Source of the DNA: Mauremys mutica
Taxonomy: Eukaryota > Chordata > Testudines > Geoemydidae
NCBI RefSeq assembly: GCF_020497125.1
Contig: NC_059076.1
Span: 10,717,951-10,781,950 of the forward strand
Direction: 5' to 3'
Length of the DNA stretch: 64,000 nt
The first letter of the stretch is position 1. Each line of letters opens with the position of its first letter. Under the pieces are notes generated by a model. It made no database searches and had not been told where the DNA came from. It was given only the letters and a program-made list of their open reading frames with translations. A program made the position numbers and the translations under genes. Of the stretch, positions 31,385 through 42,833 are shown piece by piece.

Positions 31385-32335
31385 TCACCACACTGGCTAA
31401 CAAGAAGTCAGAAAAGTCGGCTCCTTGGGCATTCCACTCCTTGTAATCACCACCAAAAAACACTAGACTTAAAGATGAGTGGTTCTTTAAAACCAGTTTC
31501 ATTAAACAAAGGGTTCTTCTGATTCCAAAGGACCAGCCACATACCCAGGATAATATACAACTCAGATCTTACCCAAAAATCACACTGTTACCAATCCTTT
31601 AGTATTTAAGAAAGAAAGAAAGAAAGAAAGAAAGGTGAGAGTTAAAATTGGTTAAAGGAATCAAATACATACAGTAATTGCAAAGTTCTTGGCTCAGGCT
31701 TGTAGCCATGATGAAATAAACTGCTGGCCTGGTAAGTCTCTGGTTGCTTCCAAATCATTGGAAGGTCTTCAGTCCCTTGGCTGGAATGCTCCCATTAGAA
31801 TAAGCCAATAGTCCAGAGGTTTGAGCAGGAAAGAGGCAAAATGGAGATGTTTCTAGGGCCTTTTATAGCTTCTGCCAAGTGAAGGGAATCCCATTGCTCT
31901 CACTGTGGAAATTACAGGTACAAGATGGTGTTTGGAGTCACGTGGGCAAGTCACATACACGGTTTCACTCCGTCATAGCAGAAGCCATTACCTATTCTCC
32001 AGATAGAACAGTCACAGGAAAGTCCATTAAGTGAGTTCAGTATTCTTTGATGGGCCATTTGACTTGAATAGTTCCTTCACAGTGTGCTGGCTAAACACTT
32101 TGTTGGTGTATTCACAGGAGCAAACATGTGAAATCCAGGTACAGAGCCAATACTCAGAACTTCAAATACAAAAATGATACATGCATACAAATAACATAAT
32201 CATATTCAGAAAATCATTACCTTTCTATAGACACTTTACTTGACATACTTTGTACAAGATTTGTTGCAATTATATAACAGTGGGAGCAACAATGATCTAC
32301 ATGGTCATATTTTAATCCGATAAAGTCACAGTGGT
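31385..32335. mobile_element. Probable LTR-type or other interspersed repeat
   Basis: I recognise the style (GGCATTCCACTCCTTGTAAT, CATTAAACAAAGGGTTC, CAGTGTGCTGGCTAAACACT) as an abundant turtle repeat read backwards, but I cannot place exact ends or class. No coding potential. Confidence 0.35.
31608..31635. repeat. (AAAG)n microsatellite
   Basis: About seven uninterrupted AAAG units. Confidence 0.9.
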
Positions 32336-32345
32336 AAATACTGTT

Positions 32346-32874
32346 CGCTCAGTCCAACCCATGATTCAATTCAAGCAGGGACATTCAGGCAACTTTCTGC
32401 TCTAGAGGATTGTCTGGAGAGCAGCTTTAGTTCATGTCAATGCAGGCACTCAGATGAAAATGAGGAAATTCATACATGAGAGATTGGCCCAGTCACCCCA
32501 AACACACTGGCTTTTGGGGTTTGAGAGCCAGTCTGCTAAGGGGCACGAAAAGAACAAAAGGGTAGGGAAACCAATGACTCCTGTGCCAGCCACATCAGCC
32601 CCAGCACAAGGGATTTGCCAGGTGAGACAGATGGACCAAGGAGATGGAGGAGCAGAGTGCCACCATATTCATCCTGCAATGCCGTAAGGTATATCAGCCC
32701 TTAGTCTGTCTGACTGGAGATGGGGCTCGGCTGGTGCCCGTAACCCACTCCCCATCGCCCCCGTGTGCTGAGTGCAGTTCACACACTGAGCCCCTTGATT
32801 GCCTCAGCCCATCTCCCAGGGTGGTGGAAGGCTTGTCACCCCATGGGGATCAGCAGGTGTCATCCTGCCTCCAA
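32346..32874. other. No recognised gene
   Basis: Short frames only; nothing recognised. Confidence 0.35.
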
Positions 32875-32990
32875 GTCATAGAGTTTAAGGCCAGAAGCGA
32901 CCACCACATCCTCTAGTCTGATCTTCTGTGTGTCACAGCGCTTCCCAGAGCAACCCAGTCACCCTGTGAGGAGACTACATTCTCCTCCAT
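32875..32990 (-). mobile_element. CR1/L3 3' end, antisense
   Basis: GTCATAGAGTTTAAGGCCAG then AAGCGACCACCACATCCTCT and AGTCTGATCTTCTGTGTGTC. Confidence 0.7.
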
Positions 32991-35900
32991 ACAACTGGCC
33001 AGGCCACTGGACATAACACGGGGCAGATTCACTGCTGTGCAGAGAAGTCTTCTCTTCTTGATCAATCGATAAAGGCATCAGTTCAGCCAAGCTTAACTCT
33101 CATTAGTGTTTGGGGCAAGAGTCTGCTCTTTTCTTCTGTGTCAGGTCAGCACCTCACGCAATGAGCTACCACGATATCAACTATATTAGTAGTAGCTTTT
33201 TTCTTAATAGGGGTGGACTTAAGCATGCTCTCAAGTTAAGCACATGCTTAAGTGCTTGGCTGAACTGGTGTCAACGAGAGGATTACACTCCAGCAATCTG
33301 GTACCCTCTAGCAGTATTAAGCTCACTACAGTTTGCAGCGGGCGGGGTGGGGGAATTAAATAAAAAGGCACCGTTAAAAATACTTGAGATATTGGAATTT
33401 CTCTCAGACATTAAAAAAAAAAATACGCTGCACTTACCTGGCTCCGGGTCAGCAGCCATCTGTAACCAGCATCTGTTTTCTTTAAATTTTACCTTTTAAA
33501 CTTGCAGATATAGCGGTTCCGTTCCTTCTTCCTAACAGCTCCTGTGGGACAAGAGAAACAGCATGTTGTTGTTTTTTTTCAAGGTTTTTTATTAACAATC
33601 TGGATCCCTCAATAACTCCTCCCAAGAAGGATCCCTCAGTTGGAAAGCACCCTCAGGAATTACCTTTTATACTTTGCTTTTACTCAAGTTCTCTCTCCCC
33701 CAAGTCATTGTGGGAGAAACCTTTGCTATGTAGTGCCACAGCTCATATGCACTGGTAAAAATGCTTCCCTTGCTAAGGTCAATGTGATCTTTCCCCCCAT
33801 TATCGTATCATATATCCTCACTTAAAAGGGAAAACGGCATTGTAAATCCTAAAAGAAGCCAACACATGGGCAGTATTTCAAAAGCGTCTGTGCTTTCATA
33901 TGTTTTGGTATGTCTGGTAACTTTTATAACATGGAAGCTCTCAGGTGGCTGCCTGGAATCCTCGGTCTTGCAACTCGCTTCAAACAATTTACAGGTATGA
34001 AAAATATCCTCATTAAAAGAAGCATTTCAGGATACTTAGCTTAGGAGCCAATTACCTGGTTTAGGTGAATATCAAATTTTGCTAAATAGCTTAGCTTCTT
34101 CACCTACCATTCAGATGTATGCGTTTCTCATGCATATCCAGGCTTTAGTGACATTCTTCTTAACAGAGCACGAGGGGTATGGTTTCTATCATAGTATGAA
34201 GAAATATATATGTGTGTACATATACAGGTGCATTGTATATAGGTAGAAATGATGGGCTATATTTATCAAAAACTTGATGAAAAGATTCCTTAAAAATCAA
34301 AATATTCACAGAAATTGTCAATTGCAGCTAAATTTCATTTGGGAAGAAACCTGAAATGAAGTGTTTTGATGGTGAAGTGTCCCATTTCAACCTTTTCAGA
34401 AGGGAATGTTTCAATGTTTCTTCTTGAACCAACTGTTCCAAATGAAATTCACTGGGTGTTTTTTTTTAAATATTAAAGAACGTTCTTTAAAAGTTTAAAG
34501 AAGGCCAAAATCAGATTTAAAATGTTTTGATTTCATTGTAATGAAACATTTTGAGCGATCCTCAAAGCCCTCATGTTTCAGTTTGGCTGTGCTTACATTA
34601 ACATTTTCTGCCTTATTTAATCATGGACATCTGAAAGAGAATATAGGTGCTTCTTGGAGTTTCATTCAAACCCATATGAGACCAAAGAGGCTTCCACTGA
34701 TGAGGGAGGGAGAGGAGATGCTTCTTGGGTTTGGAACTCTGTCTTCTTGGTTTCATTTAGAAGGAATCTCTCCTGAACTTGTGAGAGAAGAGGGGAAATA
34801 TGAGAAATGGAGTCTGACATAGGGAAAGGGTGATTTAAATGACTACAGATTTCTTATCGTCCTCCTTGAAACTCTTATAAACGACTCTGGTTTTCACTGG
34901 AGAATACCAGTTTAATTCAAGCTAAACTGGGTTTGCTCTGAGCTTGCTCCAGTTTCCATCTCTCTAGTGGGAGGCCGGAAGACCTTTCACATTCTTCTGC
35001 CAAGTTTCCCTCTTCCAATTCCATCCTCCCTTTGTAGTCCCTCCAGGTAGAACTACACAGAGCAACAATGTATGTGTTTCAAATTAGAAGTTAGAACTGT
35101 CAGCCTTATGGCATTTTCTGGAGTGTTTCTCTTTCCAGGAACCTTGTTTCTCAGACTCTGTTGGGCTAGCAAACCACCTTTTATCCCTCAGAAAAAAGCT
35201 TCCACAGATTGAAATTTATTGGCTCACTTCAGCCTCTCTGGTGATTAGAATTTTCTTTCTACGCTGTTATTCTCGGGTATTGCTGGCCTCTTCCTATACC
35301 CGGGAGGATAGGAGGGGGTGTTCGCTTTGAAAAAGCAATCAAAATATCTTTGCTGGAAAAGATTTTACCAGAAGGCTCAGAACTGAGAATAACAGCTTAT
35401 GATAGAAAAACAATGTTTAATACGCATGTACTCCTATGCAACTCTCCATCCTGCATATTGTAATCAATGTGCATTTGTTTTATTTTTTAAGTTTCTAAAG
35501 ATTGTGGCAATCTAGCCATTAGTTCTTTATGCAATGTATTATCTGTTTTCTTTGTTGATATGCATTCTGGAATTGCGGGAGGAGGTGGTTTCTTCAAAAC
35601 TTAAAACCTCAAACTCCAAACTGGAACAAGAAAAGATTCCCTGGCCCTTTGAGATTAAAGCAGCCCCAGGGAAGGTGAAACTTGACAACCTTACAAGTCT
35701 GCTGCAGATGAATATTGCTGCTTTGCGACACTGAGGAGTCAAAAGAGGCACCTCATGGAAAAATGATTTCTCAGGATATAGGATGATTTTTCATCAGCTC
35801 TATTTCTACTGCTATGTCTGGGTGTCCTGTGGTCACATTTTAAAAATATATGTAATAGTCATTTAAAACTAGACTCTGGCCACACTTAGGACTATGAGGA

Positions 35901-36240
35901 GGTAAAAAAATTTCCTTCTTCCACTGCATGAGTAAACTTGTATCATGAGTAGCAATATTTTCAGTGTTGGAGTTTTGGTGAAACCACAGAAAGTTTCATC
36001 AACACTGGACATTTCCCACCAAAGTTTCCATTTTGATGAACAAGTCATTTTTTTTAATCAGACCAACGTTTTGAAGGAAATATGTTGACTAGCTCTGCTG
36101 AGAGCTACCAAAGGAAATTGGGTTCATGCTCACTGGATGTCATGGACAGCAGCCCAACCCAGACTCACCCACACCTACTAAATACAACATACTACAGAGT
36201 GACATTGCTGCAGTATGTAATGGGGGTTAAACCTCTTACA
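32991..36240. other. Gene-free stretch with minor repeats
   Basis: 33205-33275 has AAGCATGCTCTCAAGTTAAG and GCACATGCTTAAGTGCTTGG in inverted symmetry, a small hairpin repeat. 34265-34545 and 35945-36096 are TTTCA/TGAAA-rich; the latter ends in GACTAGCTCT, the inverse of the hairpin family C terminus. The remainder, including 33640-33830 and 34860-35750, shows no exon pattern I can support. Confidence 0.4.
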
Positions 36241-36252
36241 TATTCATGAGAG
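36241..36252. repeat. Target-site duplication, copy 1
   Basis: TATTCATGAGAG, identical to 37279-37290. Confidence 0.88.
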
Positions 36253-37278
36253 CAGCAAAGAGTCCCGTGGCACCTTAGAGACTAACAGACGTATTGGAGC
36301 ATGAGCTTTCGTGGGTGAATACCCACTTCGTCAGATGCATGTAGTGGAAATTTCCAGGGGCAGGTTTATATATGCATGCAAGAAGCTGGCTAGAGATAAC
36401 GAGGTTAGTTCAATCAGGGAGGATGAGGCCCTCTTCTAGCAATTGAGGTGTGAAAACCAAGGGAGGAGAAACTGGTTCTGTAGCTGGCAAGCCATTCACA
36501 GTCTTTGTTTAATCCTGAGCTGATGGTGTCAAATTTGCAGATGAACTGAAGCTCAGCAGTTTCTCTTTGAAGTCTGGTCCTGAAGTTTTTTTGCTGCAGG
36601 ATGGCTACTTTTAGATCTGCTATCATGTGTCCAGGGAGATTGAAGTGCTCTCCTACAGGTTTTTGTATATGGCCATTCCTAATATCTGATTTGTGTCCAT
36701 TTATCCTTTTCCGTACGGACTGTCCAGTTTGGCCGATGTACATAGCAGAGGGGCATTGCTGGCATATGATGGAGTATATTACATTGGTGGACGTGCAGGT
36801 GAATGAACCAGTGATGGTGTGGCTGATCTGGTTAGGTCCTGTGATGGTGTCTCTGGTATAGATATGTGGGCAGAGTTGGCATCGAGGTTTGTTGCATGGA
36901 TTGGTTCCTGAGTTAGAGTTACTATGGTGTGGTGTGCAGTTACTGGTGAGAATATGCTTCAGGTTGGCAGGCTGTCTGTGGGCGAGGACTGGCCTGCCAC
37001 CCAAGGCCTGTGAAATTGAGGGATCATTGTCCAGGATGGGTTGTAGATCCTTGATGATGCGTTGGAGGGGTTTTAGCTGGGAACTGTATGTGATAGTCAG
37101 TGGAGTCCTGTTGGTTTCTTTCTTGGGTTTGTCTTGCAGTAGGAGGCTTCTGGGTACACGTCTGGCTCTGCTGATCTGTTTCCTTATTTCCTCGTGCAGG
37201 TATTGTAGTTTTGAGAATGCTTGGTGAAGATTTTGTAGGTGTTGGTCTCTGTCTGAGGGCTTGGAGCAGATGCGGTTG
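36253..37278 (-). mobile_element. Penelope-like retroelement (Neptune type), 5' truncated
   Basis: A 1026-bp insertion on the minus strand is flanked by a perfect 12-bp direct repeat TATTCATGAGAG (36241-36252 and 37279-37290). It holds the C-terminal part of the element's only ORF with its GIY-YIG endonuclease, a 3' untranslated region and a hammerhead ribozyme motif, and ends at GACTCTTTGCTG. The reverse transcriptase domain is missing by 5' truncation. Compared with the fragments at 3379 and 3641, the final about 40 bases of the family are also absent. Confidence 0.92.
36297..36334 (-). ncRNA. Hammerhead ribozyme motif with intact core
   Basis: Read on the minus strand: CTGACGA (36328-36334), A, stem II GTGGGT/ACCCAC with an ATTC loop (36311-36326), GAAA (36307-36310), then stem III of three base pairs (A-U, G-C, C-G) closed by TCAT. 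U is at 36298 and C at 36297 in the cleavage position. All conserved core positions of a type I hammerhead are met. Stem I is poor: the flanks ATGCAT and CAATAC do not pair well, so self-cleavage of a monomer is doubtful. It lies about 80 bp downstream of the endonuclease stop. Penelope-like elements are known to carry minimal hammerheads with very short stem III. Confidence 0.78.
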
Positions 37279-37295
37279 TATTCATGAGAGATCAC
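36414..37295 (-). CDS. Penelope ORF C-terminus with GIY-YIG endonuclease (truncated)
   Basis: A 293-codon frame without internal stops. Residues 134-144 hold a zinc-linker-like cluster (C134, C139, C142, H144) typical of the segment between RT and endonuclease in Penelope-like elements. The GIY-YIG domain follows: the 'GIY' strand as VIYSI (172-176), CQQC (178-181), YIG at 186-188, R195 and R197 with H201, GEHFN at 215-219, and a terminal ETAEL...GLN pattern (245-263) where the family has its Glu and GLN box. The endonuclease nicks target DNA for priming. The RT domain is gone. The first five codons (Met-Ile-Ser-His-Glu) derive from the target DNA and its 12-bp duplication, so the ATG at 37293-37295 is not the native start; element codons begin at about residue 6. 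The open frame suggests a recent insertion. Without RT it cannot move on its own; whether any protein is made is unknown. Confidence 0.88.
   Translation of the reverse strand: MISHEYNRICSKPSDRDQHLQNLHQAFSKLQYLHEEIRKQISRARRVPRSLLLQDKPKKETNRTPLTITYSSQLKPLQRIIKDLQPILDNDPSISQALGGRPVLAHRQPANLKHILTSNCTPHHSNSNSGTNPCNKPRCQLCPHIYTRDTITGPNQISHTITGSFTCTSTNVIYSIICQQCPSAMYIGQTGQSVRKRINGHKSDIRNGHIQKPVGEHFNLPGHMIADLKVAILQQKNFRTRLQRETAELQFICKFDTISSGLNKDCEWLASYRTSFSSLGFHTSIARRGPHPP
37279..37290. repeat. Target-site duplication, copy 2
   Basis: TATTCATGAGAG. On the minus strand it supplies part of the apparent start of the Penelope frame. Confidence 0.88.
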
Positions 37296-37385
37296 TTTCC
37301 AGATTCATGGGAAATTTGTTTCTTACTAGTAATATTAGAATAGTACTAAGGACATTCCCTCCCTCACCTTCTCCTCCTCCCCCAC

Positions 37386-37778
37386 GGTATGTCGACACTG
37401 CACACTAAGGTCAGACTCTGACTCAGGTTTGAGCCCACCACCCCCTTCTGTCCACAAACAAATCAGTTTGACTCCAGTCACCAAGCACTCAGGACTCGGC
37501 TCCTAAGACCCTGCTCAGGGGTGGGTCAGAGTCCTGCTGCGACTTGAGTCCAAGCCCTGTCATTTTGCAGTGTGGACACAGGTCAAGCTGCAGACTCAAA
37601 TCAAAAGGTCTGCATAGCACAGCCTAGACACGTTAGCATGGCGGTGAGACCAGGGTCCAGCAATGGAAAACCCAGGCTTAGAATGCCGTGTGGATGCTCA
37701 AATGCAGGCTTGGAAGCACCAAGCCCACAAGTCCAGGTTCCAGAGACCGGGGCTCAGGGTACAGTGTAGACAGACCCA
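37386..37778. mobile_element. TA-MITE family member (GTCTACAC termini)
   Basis: Left GGTATGTCGACACTGCACAC and right inverse GGGTCTGTCTACACTGTACC, about 393 bp. Internal AGGCTTGGAAGCACCAAGCC and GACTCGGCTCC words are shared with the 5719 unit. Confidence 0.75.
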
Positions 37779-38990
37779 CAGGGTGCTGGTTAAATAATGG
37801 CAGGGTTTTAGGATCTAGCACTGCAACTTAAGCCTAAGGTAATATGTGAAAATCCATCCTTAGGTTGTTGTGGCTTATGGTGCTGTATGTAAAACTCACA
37901 TAGTATTTTAAGACCTCTACAATACTGAGTGTAGGAAAAAAATAGCTGATAAGTCTGAATTTCCCTGGTTTTAGGACAGAACACAATATTTTTAACAAAT
38001 ATAAACAACTTCTTATTATTTTGCATATGAATACAACTTCATGCTTTCATCCCTTGACAAGATGTTCATTATGTGCATTAACTGCCAGCTGTGAAATTGT
38101 CTGCCACTCCTTATAAAGGAAGGCAAGGGAAAAAAAATCAATGTTTATTCTGTACTTAGGCAAATTCACGGAACAGGAATCTCCTTCGATTCACATTGCT
38201 GGAGAAATGGATCTTTTTATGGGCTCTCAGCGCACAGGCAGCATTCACTCATCATGGCATAGCAAGTATCTGCCTGATACTGAAAGCCCAGACTCCTTGC
38301 TACATCTCTTGCACTTGTTTGAAGTGTAACAATGCTTGGCAGTTCAGTGAGGTAGGGGATCTTTTTTTTTCCATTTTAAAAAACCCCAAAACAACTAACA
38401 AACACCTGCAACTGCATCTCATTTAATTCTGAGGACAGTTTGTTGGGATAACAAATGTATTTAGCCCTTGCTGTCAAACGGGCCCAAAAATCCCATACTG
38501 GTGAATTGTGTTACTGAAATCAGAGAATGGCTGGGCCACGTTTTGCTGAAACCCTTCTTCAGCCAGGCTTGCATATTAAGCAACAGTTGGCGCTGAGCTC
38601 TCCCATTCTATTCTATATGGCTCTTAAAGGGTTATTTAGTCTATTCTGTAACTATAGTTTGTTCCCCTGGACTCCAGTCAGGGAAAGTCAAAGGGGCTCA
38701 TCCTCGGTCTTGCCAGTCACCCTTATCTTCCTAGATACTGACTGATAGATGAGCCGGTCATAGCATTAAACACTTTGATAGTGACGAGTTCCCCCACATT
38801 GTGATGACAGAACAAGGAGTTGAAAAAAGAACGGAGGTCTACGGTTTGGGGCTAAATGTAAAGCCGCAGGGATATGAACCTAGAAGCAGGCACTTAACCA
38901 AGTGGGTGTGTTTCATTCACTTGTTACATCATGTCTTATAGGCATTGACCCTGCAATTTACAAAGCACCCACAGTCCCTTGCACCCAAAC
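37779..38990. other. No recognised gene
   Basis: AT-rich with short frames; nothing recognised. Confidence 0.35.
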
Positions 38991-38994
38991 ATTG

Positions 38995-39145
38995 TAAGTT
39001 TCAGAGTTGTGGTTTAGAATGTAAGTTCTTCAGGGCAGAAACTGTCTTTCCTATATAGATACATGTACAGCACTTCCTCTATCTGCTTGAAGCTCCTCGG
39101 TGCTTCCGCAATATAAATGTCAAACAAATAAATAATAATATTAAG
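38995..39145 (+). repeat. MIR-type tail fragment, sense
   Basis: GAATGTAAGTTCTTCAGGGC then ATGTACAGCACTTCCTCTAT and an AATAAATAATAATATT end. Confidence 0.6.
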
Positions 39146-39319
39146 AGTAACAGAGCAATTATGGGCCTGATTCACCACTGAGATACTCGAGTTTTACACA
39201 AATGTAACCCTATCAATTTCACTAGAGACCACAAACTAGAGGAATGAAACAGGGACAGAAAGGTCAGCTATGATTGAAGAACAATAACACCTTAGTTCAA
39301 TAAGAGCAGAGCTGTATGC

Positions 39320-39440
39320 AGTCATAATCAAACAACTCTTGTATAGCACTTTTCATCAGTGGATCTCAAAGCATGTCACAATCTTTAATGGTTTTATTCC
39401 CTCCACACCCCTGTGAGCTAAGAGACAAACTCCTGGGCTA
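39320..39440 (-). repeat. MIR-type fragment, antisense
   Basis: TATAGCACTTTTCATCAGTG then GATCTCAAAGCATGTCACAA: the antisense tail, as in the better copy at 63428. Confidence 0.55.
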
Positions 39441-41180
39441 TCACACAGAGATCTCTGTGCATCAGTCATCCAGCACACTTAGCCATCTATGCCATCAGGT
39501 GAAACATGCATTCCGCTTATTAATTCAGAGGACACGATGCTCTTACTAGCTGGCCTTTTCCAAATTCTCCCTTTCACCAGTGTCACACCATCATTCCCAC
39601 CTCTATTGCCAGAATTCTGAGTGTGCGGAAAGGATTGTTAATGAACTGTCCACACCGGAATCCTGGAGTCAGTTACCAAAATGCAGATTGGTAAATGGAG
39701 ATGCTGTATTGTCCATGTTTACTAGCCTCATTTCAACTCCATTAGAAAAGTGGGATTTAATGAACTCTGAGGAGTAACTGAGTCACAAAGAGATAAAAAT
39801 TTTGCTCTCACTTAGACTCAAAACCCCTGCAGTGATATCAGATTTAGTCCCTATTTTATGGCAACGAATCCCTCTTCTATGACATTGCCACTCTTCAATG
39901 CTATAAAACATGCCAGGAAAGGGGGAAAAAAAAGACAAGACCTATCATTGCCCTATTTGTTTAAAATAACAGCCCAGCATGTGGGACACTGTGGTTTCTC
40001 TAATCACTTCCATCTGTGCATGATGAATTGAAATCCACGTCTGTCCTGTACGTTCTACTCTCCCAGGACAGGGCACTGACTTTTGAGTCATACACCAAGA
40101 CCTGATGCTGATCGATTACACAAACTGCACCATCAGAACACGGTCACGCTGCCCATGTGCTAACAGGCCTCCTTTAGAGCAAAAGGTGCCACAATGATGC
40201 ATTACTCACCTGGATCTGTCCAAGAGCGGGCTTAGTTTAATAAGCATTCTGACTGATGCTGGCAGGTCAGATGCCAGCTCCTGCCAAGGCTGCAGGCATT
40301 AGCTAAGAACTGACAAACTCATAGCTAGAGACCAGACCAATTCATGTATGTGTCAGTTTTGCTCAAAATAGGTATTTGTCTTATAAGACCACATGTGGTG
40401 TTTAGAGTCTATAGAACATTTATAAGTTGCTGCATGCATTCGTCTTATATGCAATGCCTGTATTCCATGCTAAAAGGAAATATGGACGTTTTGCTCTATA
40501 ACTTTGAAAATGTTTGCTCTAAACTTGTGAACCCAGATGGGAAGAGTGTTTCCTTCCCCTTTCTCCCGCCCACCCCCGCTTCAGAAGAATCATAAAAATC
40601 AGATGAGCCACCAAGGAACAGGGCAACACCAAGGATCGGTTAATGGCCCTATCACACCTTGGAAATGCTATGTGCGAGGAAGCGCCTCCTATGGCCTTGG
40701 AGGCTGAATGAAGGAAATGAAACAAAAACAGAGGAAAATTTTCCATCCACTTTGCTGTTTGAACTCTCACAGGACCAGAGACACCAAATTGAAGGCAGAG
40801 ATCCCCAGGGGCTACCTCCTGGGTCTGTCCTGATTTGACAAGATCACTACAACTCTGTCACTCTTAGGATTTAGATTGCGCTCGTTTGTATGTATCTGTT
40901 CGCTTGCTTTAACCGGAAAATAACTCTTATTTCTTTTCCTAGTTAATCGACTTTTACATAGTTCGTTACAGGATTGGCCACAGGTGTTGTCTTTGGTGTA
41001 AGATCTAGGGTACTAATTGATTTGGGGTCAGTGACTGGTCTCTTGGGACTGGAAGCAACCTGAATGTGGTGTGATCTTTGGTGCAAGTGACCACTGATCA
41101 CTAAGTCCAGTTTGTCTGGGTGGCAAGATAGAGTAAAGGGTCTAAGGGGACTGTCTGTGACTCTATGGTAAGACTGTTAC
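39441..41180. other. No recognised gene
   Basis: Short frames only. No exon, RNA gene or clear repeat boundary seen. Confidence 0.35.
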
Positions 41181-41186
41181 AGTGAT

Positions 41187-41262
41187 CATAGAATCACAGA
41201 ATCTCAGGGTTGGAAGGGACCTCAGGAGGTCATCTAGTCCACCCCCCCTGCTCACCCCCAAT
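41187..41262 (-). mobile_element. CR1 3' end, antisense
   Basis: ATCATAGAATCACAGAATCT then CAGGGTTGGAAGGGACCTCA and GGAGGTCATCTAGTCC, strongly truncated. Confidence 0.85.
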
Positions 41263-42055
41263 CCCAAAGTTCACTTTTGTTACTGGCTTGGCAAGATCTA
41301 ATCATAGAACATACCCCCAGCGTGGTGATATCGACCCTGTTTTTGACAGCCTGCCCTGAAGTAGTCACTGATGGTCGTGAGCCCCTCCAGACAGTGAGAC
41401 ACTGACATTGTCCTATCAGAATACATGCATCCGGATGCAATGCCCTGGATGCTTGTTTTGTCCCGTATCTGATGGGGAGGAAAGAACTCCCTTGAATGTC
41501 TGGCATACAAAGATAACATTGTGCTCCATCATTTACAGATGAACGAGATCACACTTTTAGAGCCTTAACTTTGATTGGATAAAGCATCTCATTTCTGTTC
41601 TATACTTTTACAGCCTCTCTCTGCACTGTCAATTTTCTCTCTCGCATGCAATGAAGAAATGTTAGTGGCATACAGTAAACATCCCCTCTGAATGTAAAAG
41701 TGAACAAACACAGCCCCATAAAAATAACATTTCAATATATAATATTTACTGCCTTGTCTTTTAAATATCAGCTCTGTTGCGGTTGATTGATAGTGTCACT
41801 GCATCAGGAAATAAACACTGATGCCCCCAGGTTTTCATGGAATTAGGTTCCTTTTCAGGTTATTTATTTTACCAGTCCTGCTACAATGAACAAACTAAAG
41901 CCGTCCAGAGTAGCCCATGAGTTATTTCTTTTCATTCGAACTTACCTCTTTGGGGACATCTCATAAAGGGACATGCTCCCTCTTCCTCTGACCACACATC
42001 TGAGCTCTGCGGCTGGACAAATCTAGGTAGATCAAAGTCTTGAAGGGCTAGTTAA
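41263..42055. other. No recognised gene
   Basis: 41690-41830 is AT-rich and non-repetitive with a ATCAGCTCTGTTGCGGTTGA-like core; possible conserved non-coding DNA. Otherwise nothing. Confidence 0.3.
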
Positions 42056-42057
42056 CC

Positions 42058-42140
42058 CAGATCCTCAAAGGTATTTAGGCACCGAAATCCTATTGATTTC
42101 CACTGGAGTTAGGCACCTAAATACCTTTGGGGATCTGGGC
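42058..42140. repeat. Hairpin repeat family A
   Basis: CAGATCCTCAAAGGTATTTA mirrored by TAAATACCTTTGGGGATCTG around ATTTCCACTGGAGTTAGGCA. Confidence 0.85.
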
Positions 42141-42439
42141 CCATGTCCCTTCAAGTTTCTGTATAGGCTGAACTTGGATTGCAGGCCTGCACAAGGAAGC
42201 CAGCACTCCCTATTGACTCATGTGCAAGCTGGAGTAAGCAGGTGCTGCATTCCTGGTTACTACCTCCCAGAGGCAGGAGAGTGGAGAGGGGCAGGCAGTA
42301 TGCAGAGTCTTTTCTTTGCTGTGACTCACTGGCCACCACAACGGAGCTTGGATTTGGGGAGATCCTGTTACGTGGATAATGGGAACTTTCACAGTTGCAT
42401 TAAACAGGAATAAAAATAAACGTAGATTGGATATAAACC

Positions 42440-42632
42440 ACCTTGTTTCAGGGCATAAGCCAACAGGAGTCGGGAAGAAACTTCTCCTATATCAGGTTAT
42501 TCCATAACTGTGTGCTACAGGGTTTCTTGCATCTTCCTCTGAAGCACCTGGTATTGGTTGCTACTGGAAACAGGATGATGAGCTAAATGAACCACTAGTC
42601 TGATCTGGAATGGCAATCTCATGTTTCCACTA
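42440..42632 (+). mobile_element. CR1/L3 3' end, sense
   Basis: ACAGGGTTTCTTGCATCTTC, CTCTGAAGCACCTGGTATTG and CAGGATGATGAGCTAAATGA then CCACTAGTCTGATC. Confidence 0.8.
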
Positions 42633-42833
42633 GGCTCAGCTCCCAGCTGATGGCACCTCCCTCAGCTACCGCCGAACCCTGGTTGGGAATTAGCAGCAGA
42701 GGCCCTTGGCTGTTGTGTGCTGGCCTGGTGGGGCCTAGTACGGCAAATCAGCCGCTGCATGGAGCACCAGCAGGCATCGCCCCCCCTCTATTATCCAATG
42801 AAACCTTCCAAGGTCTGCCCAGGACAAGGAACT

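Noticed and set aside
36601..37227. Plus-strand frames opposite the Penelope ORF
   Set aside because: Shadows of the minus-strand GIY-YIG coding region.
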